Positions 8,682 to 20,100 of a DNA stretch of 64,000 nucleotides are shown here, one piece after another. The translations under genes and the position numbers were made by a program. The notes beneath the pieces were generated by a model. It was not told the DNA's origin. It was given only the letters and a program-made list of their open reading frames with translations, and made no database searches. Positions within the stretch are counted from its first letter, which is position 1, and every line of letters starts with the position of its first letter. Source of the DNA: CAZLMW01 sp964560875 (GTDB lineage: Bacteria > Myxococcota_A > UBA9042); assembly GCA_964560875.1 (NCBI GenBank), contig CAZLMW010000016.1:1-64000 (forward strand), given 5' to 3'.

Positions 8682-8758
8682 GGGCCCATAGCTCAACTGG
8701 ATAGAGCACCGGTCTACGAAACCGGAGGTTGCTGGTTCGAACCCAGCTGGGCCCGCCA
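8682..8758 (+). tRNA. tRNA-Arg(ACG)
   Basis: 77-nt standard cloverleaf. The acceptor GGGCCCA pairs with TGGGCCC; the anticodon stem CCGGT/ACCGG holds the loop CTACGAA, anticodon ACG, the TadA editing substrate. CCA is encoded. It lies 24 bp after tRNA-Ser(GCT) and just before an intrinsic terminator, so the three plus-strand tRNAs are probably one transcript. Confidence 0.97.
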
Positions 8759-8770
8759 CAAAAACAAATT

Positions 8771-8799
8771 GGACGCTGCAGATTTGCAGCGTCCTTTTT
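8771..8799 (+). terminator. Rho-independent terminator of the tRNA cluster
   Basis: Perfect 10-bp stem GGACGCTGCA / TGCAGCGTCC with a short GATT loop, followed directly by TTTTT. It lies 12 bp after tRNA-Arg(ACG). The stretch from here to the next gene (8800-9028) shows nothing recognisable. Confidence 0.9.
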
Positions 8800-9028
8800 G
8801 GTTTTTGTGGCGGGCGGAGCCCGACGTTATTTGGTGACTACGCAGCGACGAGCGCTGCTGCGCGGCCTGGCTTGCTTCGCGAAGCCGCCTTGCGGGACTT
8901 TGTGGGCGGGGAGAGAGCAGATTCTTGCCGACGATAATTGTGTCTGTTGCGAAAACAGCAGGCGGCCCAGGAGCGCACAGACGCGGGCTGCCACTCAAAA
9001 AAGACGCCGAGAGCGCCGCCTATGGCCG

Positions 9029-10471
9029 CTAGCGACCTTTCTTGGGCATCAAGAACAAGGGCTGCCGGCCGCGGAGGATGTGCAGCGGCACCATCTCGTT
9101 TTCCGGGTACCAGGCGTTGATCCGCGCCAGGTCCGGCGCGCCCTGGATCACCCGTCGATCACCGCGCGTGATGACGTCCCGCGGCCTAATACCGACCAGG
9201 TCCGCCGGGCCGCCGCGGTCGATGTGGACCACCAACGCACCTGACGCTGCGTGAATGCCAAACCGCTTGCGCAACGACTCAGTTAGCGTCGTCACACGCA
9301 CTCCCAAGCCGGGCAGCTGGATATCGGGGCCCCGCGCGACCTTGGCTTTGGGCGCCTTGGCATGGCCGCCGAATACACGCGGCAGCGCACCCAGCGAAAC
9401 GCTGACGTCAAAGGTCTTTCCCCCGCGGTAGATCTTCATCTTCACCCGCGAACCAACACCGGAAGACGCCGCGAGCCAGTGCAGATCACGCGACCGCCGA
9501 ATCTCCTGGTTGCCGAACCGCAAAATCACGTCGGAAGGCCGCAAACCAGCTTTTTGCGCAGGACTGCCGGGCACGACCGCCTCGATGTATGCGCCGACAA
9601 CGCGATCAAGCTTCAACGCCCTCGCCACCCGCGCGGTGACCGGCTCCACATCGACACCGAGCCACGATCGCTCGATACGCCCCTTGGCCAGCTGCGGCAG
9701 CAGTTTCTTCGCCATGTTGGCCGGAATCGCGAACCCGATCCCCTGCGCTTTGCCATGCACGGCAGCGTTGATACCGATCACCTGGCCATGAATGTTCACC
9801 AGCGGGCCGCCGGAGTTGCCGGGGTTGATGCTCGCGTCCGTCTGGATGTAGTTCGCGTACAAGTTCGGCGCCGGCATCACCGTGCTGCGCCCTTTCGCGC
9901 TGACGATCCCCGCCGTCACGGTATGACCGAGCCCGTACGGGTTACCGATCGCGACCACCCACTCGCCGATCTCGAGCTTCTCGGAATCACCCAACGGCGC
10001 GACCGGAAACTTCACACCACGCGCGTCGACATACAGCAACGCCAGGTCCGTCCGCGGGTCCGCGCCAACCAGGTACACCTTGCTGTAGACCCGATCATCG
10101 CTGGTCCGCACCTCGATCTTGCGCGCATCGGTGACAACGTGGTTGTTCGTCAGCAGGTACCCGTCCTGGTGAATGAAAAACCCTGTCCCCGAAGATTTGG
10201 TCGTCTGCTTGCGAAAGACCTCGTGCATCCCCGGATAGCTGACGGTCTGCGCCTTGACGGTAGTGATATTGACGACAGCCGGCCTGATCACGCGAGCCAG
10301 CCGCGAAAACGCGCCCATCGTGACCGGTGTATCGTCGGCCAAACCCGTGTCCGCCGGTTGCTTACCCGTCCAGAGCTTCGCCGGAATCTTGCGGGGCGGA
10401 CCAGCCCATGCGTTCGCAACCAGGCACAGCGACAGACCAAGGGCCACACCAACGACGGCAAATCGTTGCAT
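9029..10471 (-). CDS. HtrA/DegP-family periplasmic serine protease
   Basis: About 480 residues from ATG 10471 (MQRFAVVGVALGLSLCLVANAWAG), which gives a clean Sec signal peptide cleaved near residue 23; the longer open frame has no signal. The trypsin-like domain has the triad H111 (LLTNNHVV), D142 (DPRTDLALLY) and S220 (NPGNSGGPLV). Two PDZ domains follow, one with LGVDVEPV...GSPAQKAGLRPSDVIL and a C-terminal one with GGPADLVGIRPRDVI. HtrA proteases degrade or refold damaged envelope proteins. Its likely promoter region is the space before the small lipoprotein gene. A second paralogue lies at 51.6-53.1 kb. Confidence 0.93.
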   Translation of the reverse strand: MQRFAVVGVALGLSLCLVANAWAGPPRKIPAKLWTGKQPADTGLADDTPVTMGAFSRLARVIRPAVVNITTVKAQTVSYPGMHEVFRKQTTKSSGTGFFIHQDGYLLTNNHVVTDARKIEVRTSDDRVYSKVYLVGADPRTDLALLYVDARGVKFPVAPLGDSEKLEIGEWVVAIGNPYGLGHTVTAGIVSAKGRSTVMPAPNLYANYIQTDASINPGNSGGPLVNIHGQVIGINAAVHGKAQGIGFAIPANMAKKLLPQLAKGRIERSWLGVDVEPVTARVARALKLDRVVGAYIEAVVPGSPAQKAGLRPSDVILRFGNQEIRRSRDLHWLAASSGVGSRVKMKIYRGGKTFDVSVSLGALPRVFGGHAKAPKAKVARGPDIQLPGLGVRVTTLTESLRKRFGIHAASGALVVHIDRGGPADLVGIRPRDVITRGDRRVIQGAPDLARINAWYPENEMVPLHILRGRQPLFLMPKKGR

Positions 10472-10696
10472 CGCGATCGCTTTTCGGCGATTGGGCGCGT
10501 GGCGACCCGTGGTCAAAATCAAACTCCCGCAGCATGCGCGCATGCGATCATAACGTAAGGACGCTCAGAACTATTCTGCAAGAACGATTTGTCCTGCGAA
10601 GTACACCAATTGGCTGCCAAGTAGCCGCTGACCGAGATGGGCAGGTGCGGCGGGCCGAGCGATGCGATTGGGGGCTTCGGCCGGCCACGAGCGCGT

Positions 10697-11071
10697 TCAG
10701 CTACCGGCGCAGCGAGCGTCAGTCTTGTTGACCGAGCAAAACTGGTCCTGCGGGACACACACGCTCTTGTCGTCGCTGAACTTCCAACAAACACCACCCA
10801 GCGGACATTCGGTGTCGGCTTTGCAGATCTGCGTACAGACCGACGGCCGGTTGAAGAAGCTCATGCACACGCTGTTGACGCAGTGCGGATGCTTGGTGAC
10901 CAGGCAGCTCGTCGTGCCGGTGCCGGTCGCGGTCTGACCGCTGCCGTCGCAGACGTGCTTCTTGACCTCTTCGTCGAGCTCACACTGCGCGTACGGCTCT
11001 TGTGTCTCGCACGCAACCGCCGCGAAACCGAGCCCAGCGACGACTGCAATGCCTACAAACCAGCGAACCAT
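10697..11071 (-). CDS. small cysteine-rich lipoprotein
   Basis: About 124 residues. The signal MVRWFVGIAVVAGLGFAAVAC has a lipobox-type AVAC; the mature part has many cysteines in CxxxC-like spacings (for example VCTQICKADTECPLGGVC). No known family. ATG 11071 gives the most typical lipoprotein signal, but the frame also has an ATG at 11134, only 3 nt after the stop of the 15-kb gene. Either way it directly follows that gene on the same strand and is probably co-transcribed, so it may assist the giant protein. Confidence 0.72.
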   Translation of the reverse strand: MVRWFVGIAVVAGLGFAAVACETQEPYAQCELDEEVKKHVCDGSGQTATGTGTTSCLVTKHPHCVNSVCMSFFNRPSVCTQICKADTECPLGGVCWKFSDDKSVCVPQDQFCSVNKTDARCAGS

Positions 11072-11137
11072 GCCGCGAATCAAGCCAAATCGGGGGTCCT
11101 GTGTCAATTGACGGGCGCTCAAACTCGCGTTCATGCG

Positions 11138-14100
11138 CTAATACATGCCGACGACACGCAGGAAGAAGCCGCCTTCGGTCGTGCGTATGTCGCCCGCGCT
11201 GGTCTCTTCGAAACGCGTGAAGTTGTAGCCGGCGCCGATGCGGAGCGTCTTGGCGATGATGTAGGACGCCTCGATAAGCGCGCCATGCTGGGTATCGCCG
11301 GTAAGCACGGTGGTCAGGTAGCGGTACTCGGCGGCGAGGTCGACCTGCGAACCTGCGTGGAATCCGAGCCGCGCGATCGCCAACCACAGATCTGAAACGG
11401 CGGCGGGCATGTCTTCGAAGCCAAGCGACTCTTCCGCGCGCCGGAACGCGACCTTGGTGGCCAGCTGCAGGCGATAAGGCAGCTCGACGATCGGCTCGAA
11501 GCTCACGATGTGCTTGGTGCTGTATTCGCTCAAACCGGCGTTGGCGTTGGCGGGACGTTTTTCGCGCAGCTGCGTGTACTTGGCGATCACATTGAGGCGA
11601 TCGGTGCGCAGCGGACGGAGCGCGGCGCCGGTTGTGGCCTGCAACGTCTCGGCTTCCAGCATGTCGAGCGATTGGTTTGTCGTGCGCAGGTAGTTGGCGC
11701 GGCCAAAGAACGTGAACGTATCGGTGATGCGGGCAGACAACGCGTTGAGCGACAGGACCTGGAGCTTGCGCACGCCGCCACGGGTCGGATCGCCATCGTC
11801 GATACGCACCTCTTGGCGGGATGTGAGCTTGAAGAAGCGACCCTTGAGCCACTCACCACCGAGCGACATGGCGTCGCGCGACGTCTCACCGATGGCCCCC
11901 GCGAAGGTCTGACTGCGCTCGTAGGTGGCGTCCAGGTGCATGCCCCGCGCGAGCACGAAGCGTTTGCCGATGCCGAGGATGGCGCGGTTGCCGGTGCCCG
12001 AACCCGTGCCGTCGAGCTGGTATTCACCGAACGCGCGGCTTGTCGCGTCCTTTCCATAGCGCGATTCAGCGCCCACGACCGTCGCGGAAACCATCTGATC
12101 GGAGCCGAACTGGTCTTCGAGCCGCTGCTGCAGGTAGACGTTGCTGTTCTTGCCGATACGCGTGCGAATGCCGGCGAGGGTCGCGTTCTGACCGCCCCAG
12201 CCGATCCGCTCGCGCACCGTGATCGCGAGATCTTCGGTCAGGCTGTAGTCGGCGCCGAGCGACGACACGAGCCGGTCCTGCCAGCCATTGGGCGTCATCG
12301 ACACCATGCCGCCGTACGTAAACCCTTGCTCGAAGCGCAAGCCGAGGTCCTTGCTGGCCTGGAAGGCGGCGCCCAAACCGAGCGTCTCGGCGTGCGTGCC
12401 CTGACCTTGCGCATCCTCGGCGTACATCCACGAAGCGCCCGCGAGCAGCGTGGTGCGGCCCATCTTGTGCGTGTCCTGCAAGGTGACCATCTGCCGGCCG
12501 TAGGGCGCAAACGATCCCGATGTCGCGCCGGCGCCTGTACCCCAAATCGCCCCCGTGCCGACGCCGGAGTACGGGTTCTGGCTGCCGTCTGACAGGATGC
12601 CGTCGTAGCGAATGGCCAGCGTGTTGCCCGTCGAGAGGGAAAAGCGCGTGTCCATGCCGAACTTCTGCGTGCCCTGCTCGGTCAGCACGCCGGTCGTGTG
12701 GAAGCCGGCCCCGATGACCCGATACCAAGCGCGCAGGTGGCCGCTTTGGCGGGTCTTGTTCTTGGTGCCGACCTTCTTGAGCGACATCCCGAGCGCGCTG
12801 CCCAGGTCGCGCATGTCCGCGTCGAGATGGATGCCAAATGCGTGTCCGCGCGCCTGTGATCCGAGATGCCCGGTGGCCTCGTTGCGGCTGCCAAACGTCA
12901 AGCCGCCGTCTTCGGAGACGGAGACGAGGCTGTCTCGCGAGCGGCTGTAAGCATACTCGGCGCGGATGGAAGAACGATCGCCGAGCCGCAGCTTCATGTG
13001 CGCGCCGGCCACGTGATAGGTCGTCGTGTCGCCACCGTCGCGCGATTCTGCGGCATATGCGCCGCCGATCTCGAACTTGCCGCCGAACATCTTCTCTTTG
13101 ACCTCGGCGCCAACGTTGGTGCCCGAAGCCGCCGACTGCGACCGCGCCTCGTATGTCGCCTGCACGAACACGGGATGGCCATTCCACGTCAGGTTCTGTC
13201 CCGCCTGGAGGCCGCCACCGGCTGAGAAGAAGGCGTCGACGGCCGAGCTCACGGGCGCTTTGAAGAGCAGGCGTCCCTCGCGGTAATCGACGGTGTAGTC
13301 GTTGTTTCGTGTCTGTTGCACACGGCCCAGCTCGACGCCGGAGTCGCGGTCGCGGATGACGATCCACACCTTCTCGGAGCCCTCGAGCACATCGCGGCCC
13401 GACAGGTAGAACAGCGAGCCACCGGTGCCACGGAGCAGGTCGGTGCGGCGCGAAAGGGCCCGGTCCTCGGGGGCGGCGAAGACCTTGACCCGGGTGTCGA
13501 AATCCTTCGCGAAGACGCGCTGGTAGTCGATCATGGCGCCGTACATCGCGCGGTTGTAGCGGAGCAGCTCGTAGCCGTGCACGCCCGCGCGGAAGTTGCC
13601 GATGTGGAGCTTGGACCGATCGGCCTCCACCATCACGTACAGCTGCCCCCGCGCCTTGACGTCCTGCACGGTGTCGCTGCTGTCGCCGTAGACGGGGTAG
13701 TAGCGGTCGGGGTCGAAGAGCTGGCTGGCGAAGTCTTCCTCGTACGGGTTTTTCGCGGTGTCGATGTGGGCGGTGAAGCGCACCTTCTTGAAGCCGAGGT
13801 AGCGGCCCTTGATGCGGCCCTTGAGGTAGAGGGCGCCTCGACCATGCAGCTTCACGGGGCCGGCGCGGTACGTGGTTCTGTCGGTCATGCCGTGCACATT
13901 GGCGCCGATTTGGGCGGCGGCGGCGTCGGCGAGGGCGAGCAGGAAGATGGCCTTGGACTTGACCTTGTAGTTGCGCTTGAGCGTCGCCTTGTTGCCGGCG
14001 GGGTCGGTGGTTTCGACCTGGAGCTTGTTGGTGTCGCCGGCCATCGGGACCATCGCGTAGAAGCTGCCGTCGGCGTCGGTTTCGATGGCGCGACCGTTGA

Positions 14101-17100
14101 TCGTCAGCTTGTTGCCGGGGCGGGTCTTGCCGCGGATGGCGAGGCGCTCGGCGCCCAGAGTTGCGCCGTTTTTCGGGAGGGAGATCTGCAGGTCGGCAGC
14201 GGCGGTGTCTTTCGCCTGGGCCGCGGGGACGGGGCCTGCAGCTGCGATGGCTGCCTTGGACGCCGTTTTTCCGGGCTTCTTCGAGCCTGGTTTCGCTGTA
14301 GCGCCGGGTTTTCCGGGTTTTGAGGTCTTACCGGCGCTTGGTCGTTTGGTGAGGTCACGGTTGAGCTGGTCGAGGATGCCGCGGCCGAAGTTTGTGGTCG
14401 CCGTTGCGCGCGGGGCGGGGGCCGTCTTGGTGCTTGGCGCGCCTGGGTTGTTGGCGAACGTGCGCTTCCACAGGACCGCCTTGCCGTCGTCCTGGACGAT
14501 CTCGACAAGGGTGGGTTTGCCGACGCGGACGCGAACCGTCTCGGGCGCTGTGCCGCTGCCATCGCCGACCACGGGGCGTCCACCGACCCATACGCCGGTG
14601 CTGAGCTTGAACGGCGCCGGTTTGCTGCTCGATGCGGACAGGTTGAGCGGGCGGTAGCGGATCTCGAGGCGGTCGTCGCCGAGCGCGGCGTCGGATGGAT
14701 CGGACCACTTGACCGACTTGCCGACCCCGAAGACGACGAGGCGATCAGCGCGAACACCGGCGTCAACGAGCACGGCGCGGACCTTCTTGGCGGCACGTCC
14801 GGTGCGTTTGTCGGCGAACTTGGCGTTGCTGTGAACGCTGATGATGGCAATGCGGTTGCGGGCTCGCCGGATCTTCGACGCGCGCTTTTCGAGCCACTCG
14901 GCCAGGCTGTCGGTCGGCGTTCCATCGGGCGCAAACAGGCCCGCCGTGACGGTGAAGTCGGGCTTGCTGTCGGGGATGAGCTTGGCGTCGCCGGCGGTCA
15001 AGCTCAGGGTCATGGCCTTGGAACGCCAGCCGACGAGGGCTGCCGGGCCTCCATGTTCGCTCGCTGCAGGCACGAGGACCTCGACCGCGACGCCATAGTT
15101 GCCGGCCTGCAGGGGCGCGATGCGTTTGCCGCTGTTCGGATCCCACAGGAACGTGTCGGGCACCGGCACCGACAGCGGCGAGCGGGATACGACGCGGCCG
15201 GACCGGTCCAGCAACACCACGGCCGCCTCCATCGCGTCGCGCGGCATGTTCTGCACCGACAGGACAACGCGGCCCATCACATTGCCATCGCCGATCGGCA
15301 GCGGCGCACCCGGGCTCTGCAGCGCCGTGGGCCGCATCACGGGGACGAGCCGGAGCTTGTTGACGATGAGCCCCGTGGACGGAACCCACGACACAGCAAC
15401 GTCGATCCATGCGTCCGCGACAGGCTTGGGCGCAGGTTTGGGCTTGGGTGCAGGCTCGGGCTTGGGAGTCGGAGCAACGACGACAGCGGGTTTGGGCGCG
15501 GGCTTCGGCGCAGGCTTGGGAGTCGGCGGCACAACGACGGCAGGTTTCGGGGCCGGCTTCGGCTCAGGCTTGGGAGTCGGCGGCACAACGACGGCAGATT
15601 TCGGGGCCGGTTTCGGGGCAGGCTTCGGCGCAAGCTTGGCAGCGGGCGGAACCACGACCGCAGGTTTTGGGGCGGATTTGGCGGCCGGCTTTGGCGCGGG
15701 TTTGGGGGTCGGTGGCACAACGACCGCAGGCCTCGGGGCCGGCTTCGGAGGCGGTTTGGGGGTCGGCGCAACCGGGGGCGGCGCGAGCTTGGGCTGCTCG
15801 GGCGGCTTGACGGTCACGGGCGCCTTTTCGGGCGGCGGCGCCTTGTCCGGCTCGTCTTTCAGGTTGGGGAGCTGATCCGGCGCATTTTCACCGACCGCGT
15901 CCTTGCCGACGTATGGGACGCCCGGGATCAGGTCATCGGGGCTTGGCGGCTTGATTCGCGTCTTGTCGATCGTGCGCGGCAACGACACGTATTCATCGCG
16001 GCCCGATCCGTCCGCGGCGCGTACACCAACCAGAATTCGACCGTCTTTGGGGCGCTGGAATCGCGCCACAAATTGCGCATCAGGCCGCACGGGCACATCG
16101 ATGCCGTTGAGATGCGCGCGGCGTTCACGGTGGTTGAGCGACCAATCGGGCGGCGGCGGCGCGGCGGTCGGCTGCTGCGGTCCGACACCGACGATGGCGG
16201 GCGGCGGCGCCTTGATCTCAAACGGCATCGGCGCCGACCACGCTCCTGAACCGTAGCGGGTCGCGGCCCGGATCTCGGCGACATAGCGGCGACCGGCGAG
16301 CACCGTCCCGGCCGGCAGGCGCACCGAAAGCGTCGACGAAGGCGCCCCACGCCATGTCCGGCTGTAGATTCGCGTCCCGGCCAACAGGTTCTTGCCGACC
16401 GTGCGCACCGTTAGCGTGTATCGGTCAAAGCTGCCCTTGTGCGCGATCCAGAAGGTCATCGGCTGACCGTCGACCAGGGCCGTGGGTTTGTCGGTCGCCG
16501 TGAGCGGCTTGGGTCGCGATCCATGGGCGATGCGGGCGACCAGCGAACGCGGGCTGAGCTTCTTGCCGTCGAGCTCGATGTCGTGCTTGTCGGTGTGGCC
16601 GCGGATGATCACCACCCCCGAACCGGACGGCGCCTCGGCCTGCTTTTCGACCAACGGTCCCTGCGCGCGAACAACGGTGTCCGGCCCGACCGAGCTGAGC
16701 GCGCAACGCACACCGAACTTCAGCGCCAGACCGATACCACGGGAGATGTAGAGCACGCGCTTTTCGTCGGTGGTCAGCCGCGAGCCGGGCGGCAGCGTGT
16801 CCGTGTCGAGCTTGAACAGGTGGTTGCCCGGCGACAGGTCCATCAAGTGCAAGCGGCCGTGGCGATCGCTGTCGGCATAGTGGCCGGTGTCGGCGTAGAC
16901 CCGCGCCCCGGGGAGGCCGGCTTCGTCGTTGTCCTGTTCACCGTTGCCGTTCGCGTCGCAGAACACCTTGGCCAGCACGGTGCCGCGGTCGAGGATCGGG
17001 TCGCCAGCCACGAGCAGGCGGGCCTTTTCTTGCTTGGAGATCGGCACGCCGCCATCGCCGACCAGCTGGGCGGTCTGTTCATGGTGGTGGTGCAGGATCG

Positions 17101-20100
17101 CGTTGGGCAGCACGAGCACCTGCAGGCGGATGATCAGCATCGACTTGGCGGGCAAATCGAGGCCGAGCTTCTGTCCGGACGCCTTGTCGAAGCGCCGAAT
17201 CTCCATCAGCGGGCCCTGGATCGGCGCGAGGTCGACGCGCTTGGCCGACGTTGCACCGGCGACCTTGAGCTGCGCCCGGGCTGAGCCTTTCACGTAACCG
17301 AGGCCACGCGGGAGGATGTTGCGCAGCGTCGCGCCGCCGCGGGCGTTGAGGCGGTCGGCGATGATGCCGCGCGTGCTGTTGTTTTCGGCCTTGAACGTGG
17401 CGTGCACGATCTCGCCGATCATCGCTTCCTGGCGCGACAGGTGGACCGTCAGCTTGACGAGATCAGCCAGCGCATCGACCGGCAGGTGGTTGTGGCGCGG
17501 GTTGGCGGGGACAGCGCCGCCGCCGGTCTTGCCCTGCCGCGTAAAGCGCGTGAAGTAGCGGGGCAAGCCCTGGTTGAGCGACGGCAGCGGATCGGCGACG
17601 ACCAGACCGAGTTTGTCGAGCAGCGCGACGCCCTTTTCGGGCTCTTTCTTGGTCGAAGGGAACGCCAACGCGGTGCCGCCGGTCGCCACGTCGATGCGGT
17701 AAGCGCGGCCTTGCGGCATCGCGAAGATGTAGGCGCCGGTCACGTCGGTCCGCTGGCCTTGCTGGCCGGCAGGGAGCACGTCCGAAGGCACCATCGAGCC
17801 GGGTGAGACAGGGTCGGTGCCGTCGTAATAGAGGAAGACCTTCATGCCCGCGGCCAGCGCGCCAGAACGCGCGTCGTAGACACGTCCGGTTGGGGCGATG
17901 GCGACGTCACGCACGGTGGCAGCGCCGGCTTCCTGGGTGAATGTCGTGCTGGCAAAGACGGTCCCGCCCGGTGAGCGAACCGTCAGCGTGTGTTTGCCAG
18001 CGGGCACCTGGTCGATCGCGAACAAGCCGTCGCTGTCGGTGATGGCGCTGACGGTCGGGCCGCCCCCTCCTGACCCAGCACCGACGGGCTCCACGACGAC
18101 CTGCCAGCCGGCGAAGACGATGTCGGTGCCGGTGTCGTAGGTGCCGTTATCGGTCCCCACGTCCTCGAACGCGTGGCCGCGCAAGGTGCCGGCTCCGGCC
18201 GCTGCACCAACGGTGACGCAAGCCTTGGGCGATTCGCCGCTCGCCTTGGTCGAGCCGTCCGCAACCGGCAGCGAGACATCGGCCTTGGCGACGTTGCAGA
18301 TGGCCGTTCCGACCGCGGTATCCGAGCCGATATCGACGCGGAAGCTGATCGTGACCTTGGCCAGCCCGTCGACCTTCAGCCCGGTGACCCGCAGCTCGCC
18401 AGCCTTGCCGTCGGCGCCCTCACCAGCGGTGACCTGGGCTCCGGGCGGGGCGAGGACATCTCGCGCCTTGCCGACGAGTCCAGCCGGCAGCTGATCGATG
18501 AACTGCACATTGTCGAGGTCGGCGGCCCCGGCGTTGTGAATCGCGACCGTGTAGCGCAGCACATCACCGGCGCGCACCGTGCCGCCGTTTTCGTCCTGGA
18601 CGATCTTGGACACCTGCAGCACGGGCGGCTTGCCCGCGAGCACAACAACGGTCGGCTGGTTGCCATTGCTGTCGTCGCCATCACCGTCGGACGGCTCCGG
18701 GGCCACGCCCTTGGCCTTGACGACCGCCTGGTTGCTGACCGCGTCGACGCCGCCAACGACCTTCACGCGGAAGCTGACCTGCCCCGAGCCACCGGCCGGA
18801 ATCGACGCGAATCGAACGTGTAGATCAGCACCACCACCGGTGCGCTGCGCTGCATACTCGCCGTCATCGCCGTCGATCGCGTCCGAAAGCGGGGTCGTGC
18901 CCTTGCGCAACGAGTTCGGGACGTAGCTGGTACCCGCCGGGACCGGGTCGGCGAGCTCCACATCCAGCGCCGCGCTGCCGCCATCGTTGCGGATGGTGAT
19001 CGTGTAGCGGAGCTCATCGCCCGCGTCGGGGGCGTCGTTGCCGTTCTTGTCGATGAGCTCGACGGTCTTGTTGGTCTGGCGCAGCGAGGGGGCGCGTCCA
19101 ACGACGAGTGCCGCGGGTCCAACCGAAGCGGGCGCGCTGCCGGTCGCCGATGCGATGGCCAGGTTGGAGATGACGGTGCCTTCGTGCACGCCAGGGGCGA
19201 CGCGGGTCGAAAACTCGATGATGGCCGCGTTGACGATGCCGGGTTGCAAGGTACCGGCCGCGGCTCCGGGGCTGGAGATCGTGATGCCAGCCCAGAGCGG
19301 CGAGCCAGCGATGTCGGCGACAGCCTGGCCGTTGAGCTTGGTCGAGTTGGCGACGTAGACGGTGCCGGCCGGAAGCGCATCGACAACCCGCGACTTGGTC
19401 AGCGGTTGGTCGCCGGTTGCCACGATCGTCAGGCGCCAGCGAATGATGTCGCCGGCCAGCAGCGGCGCTCCGTTGATATCTGTCGCCGTCTTGCTCGACG
19501 CGGCCAGCGCGCTGCCAACATGCACCGTGACGCGCGTGGGATCGGCGGCTGCTGCTGTGTTTGGATCGTCGGAGAAGGTGTCGGACGTGAGCCCATCGGC
19601 CTTGCCGGTCGCCTGGTTGTCGATGGTCTGCCCGTCGCCGACGTCGGCTTTGACCTGGGCCTCGAACGTCAGCTCGACCTTGTCTCCGGGCGCGACGACC
19701 TTGAGACCGGCCACCTCGGTCGCCGACCACTTGAGGATGCCGCCGTCGTCTTTGCCGCCTTCGCCGACCGCCACGAGGTTGAGATCGGTGGGCAACACGT
19801 CGCTGATCGACACATTCTGAGCCGCCGCCTTGCTGGAGACGGAGACGGCCAGCGTGTAGCGCACCTTGTCGAGCGGCCGCAGCTTGCCGCCATTGAGGTC
19901 CTTGACGGTCTTTTCGATGACGAGCACCGGCACCGCCGAGATCTTCAGGTTGGCGGCCGTAGACACGTAGGGCAGCGACGTTTCGCCCTCGCGCGCGGTG
20001 GCGATGACCTGGGCCTCTGCGCCGTCGGGGGCTGTCGACTGGACCCGCAGCGTGGCTTGCAACGCGACCTGTGAACCGGCGGCGATCGTCTTGAGCTCGG

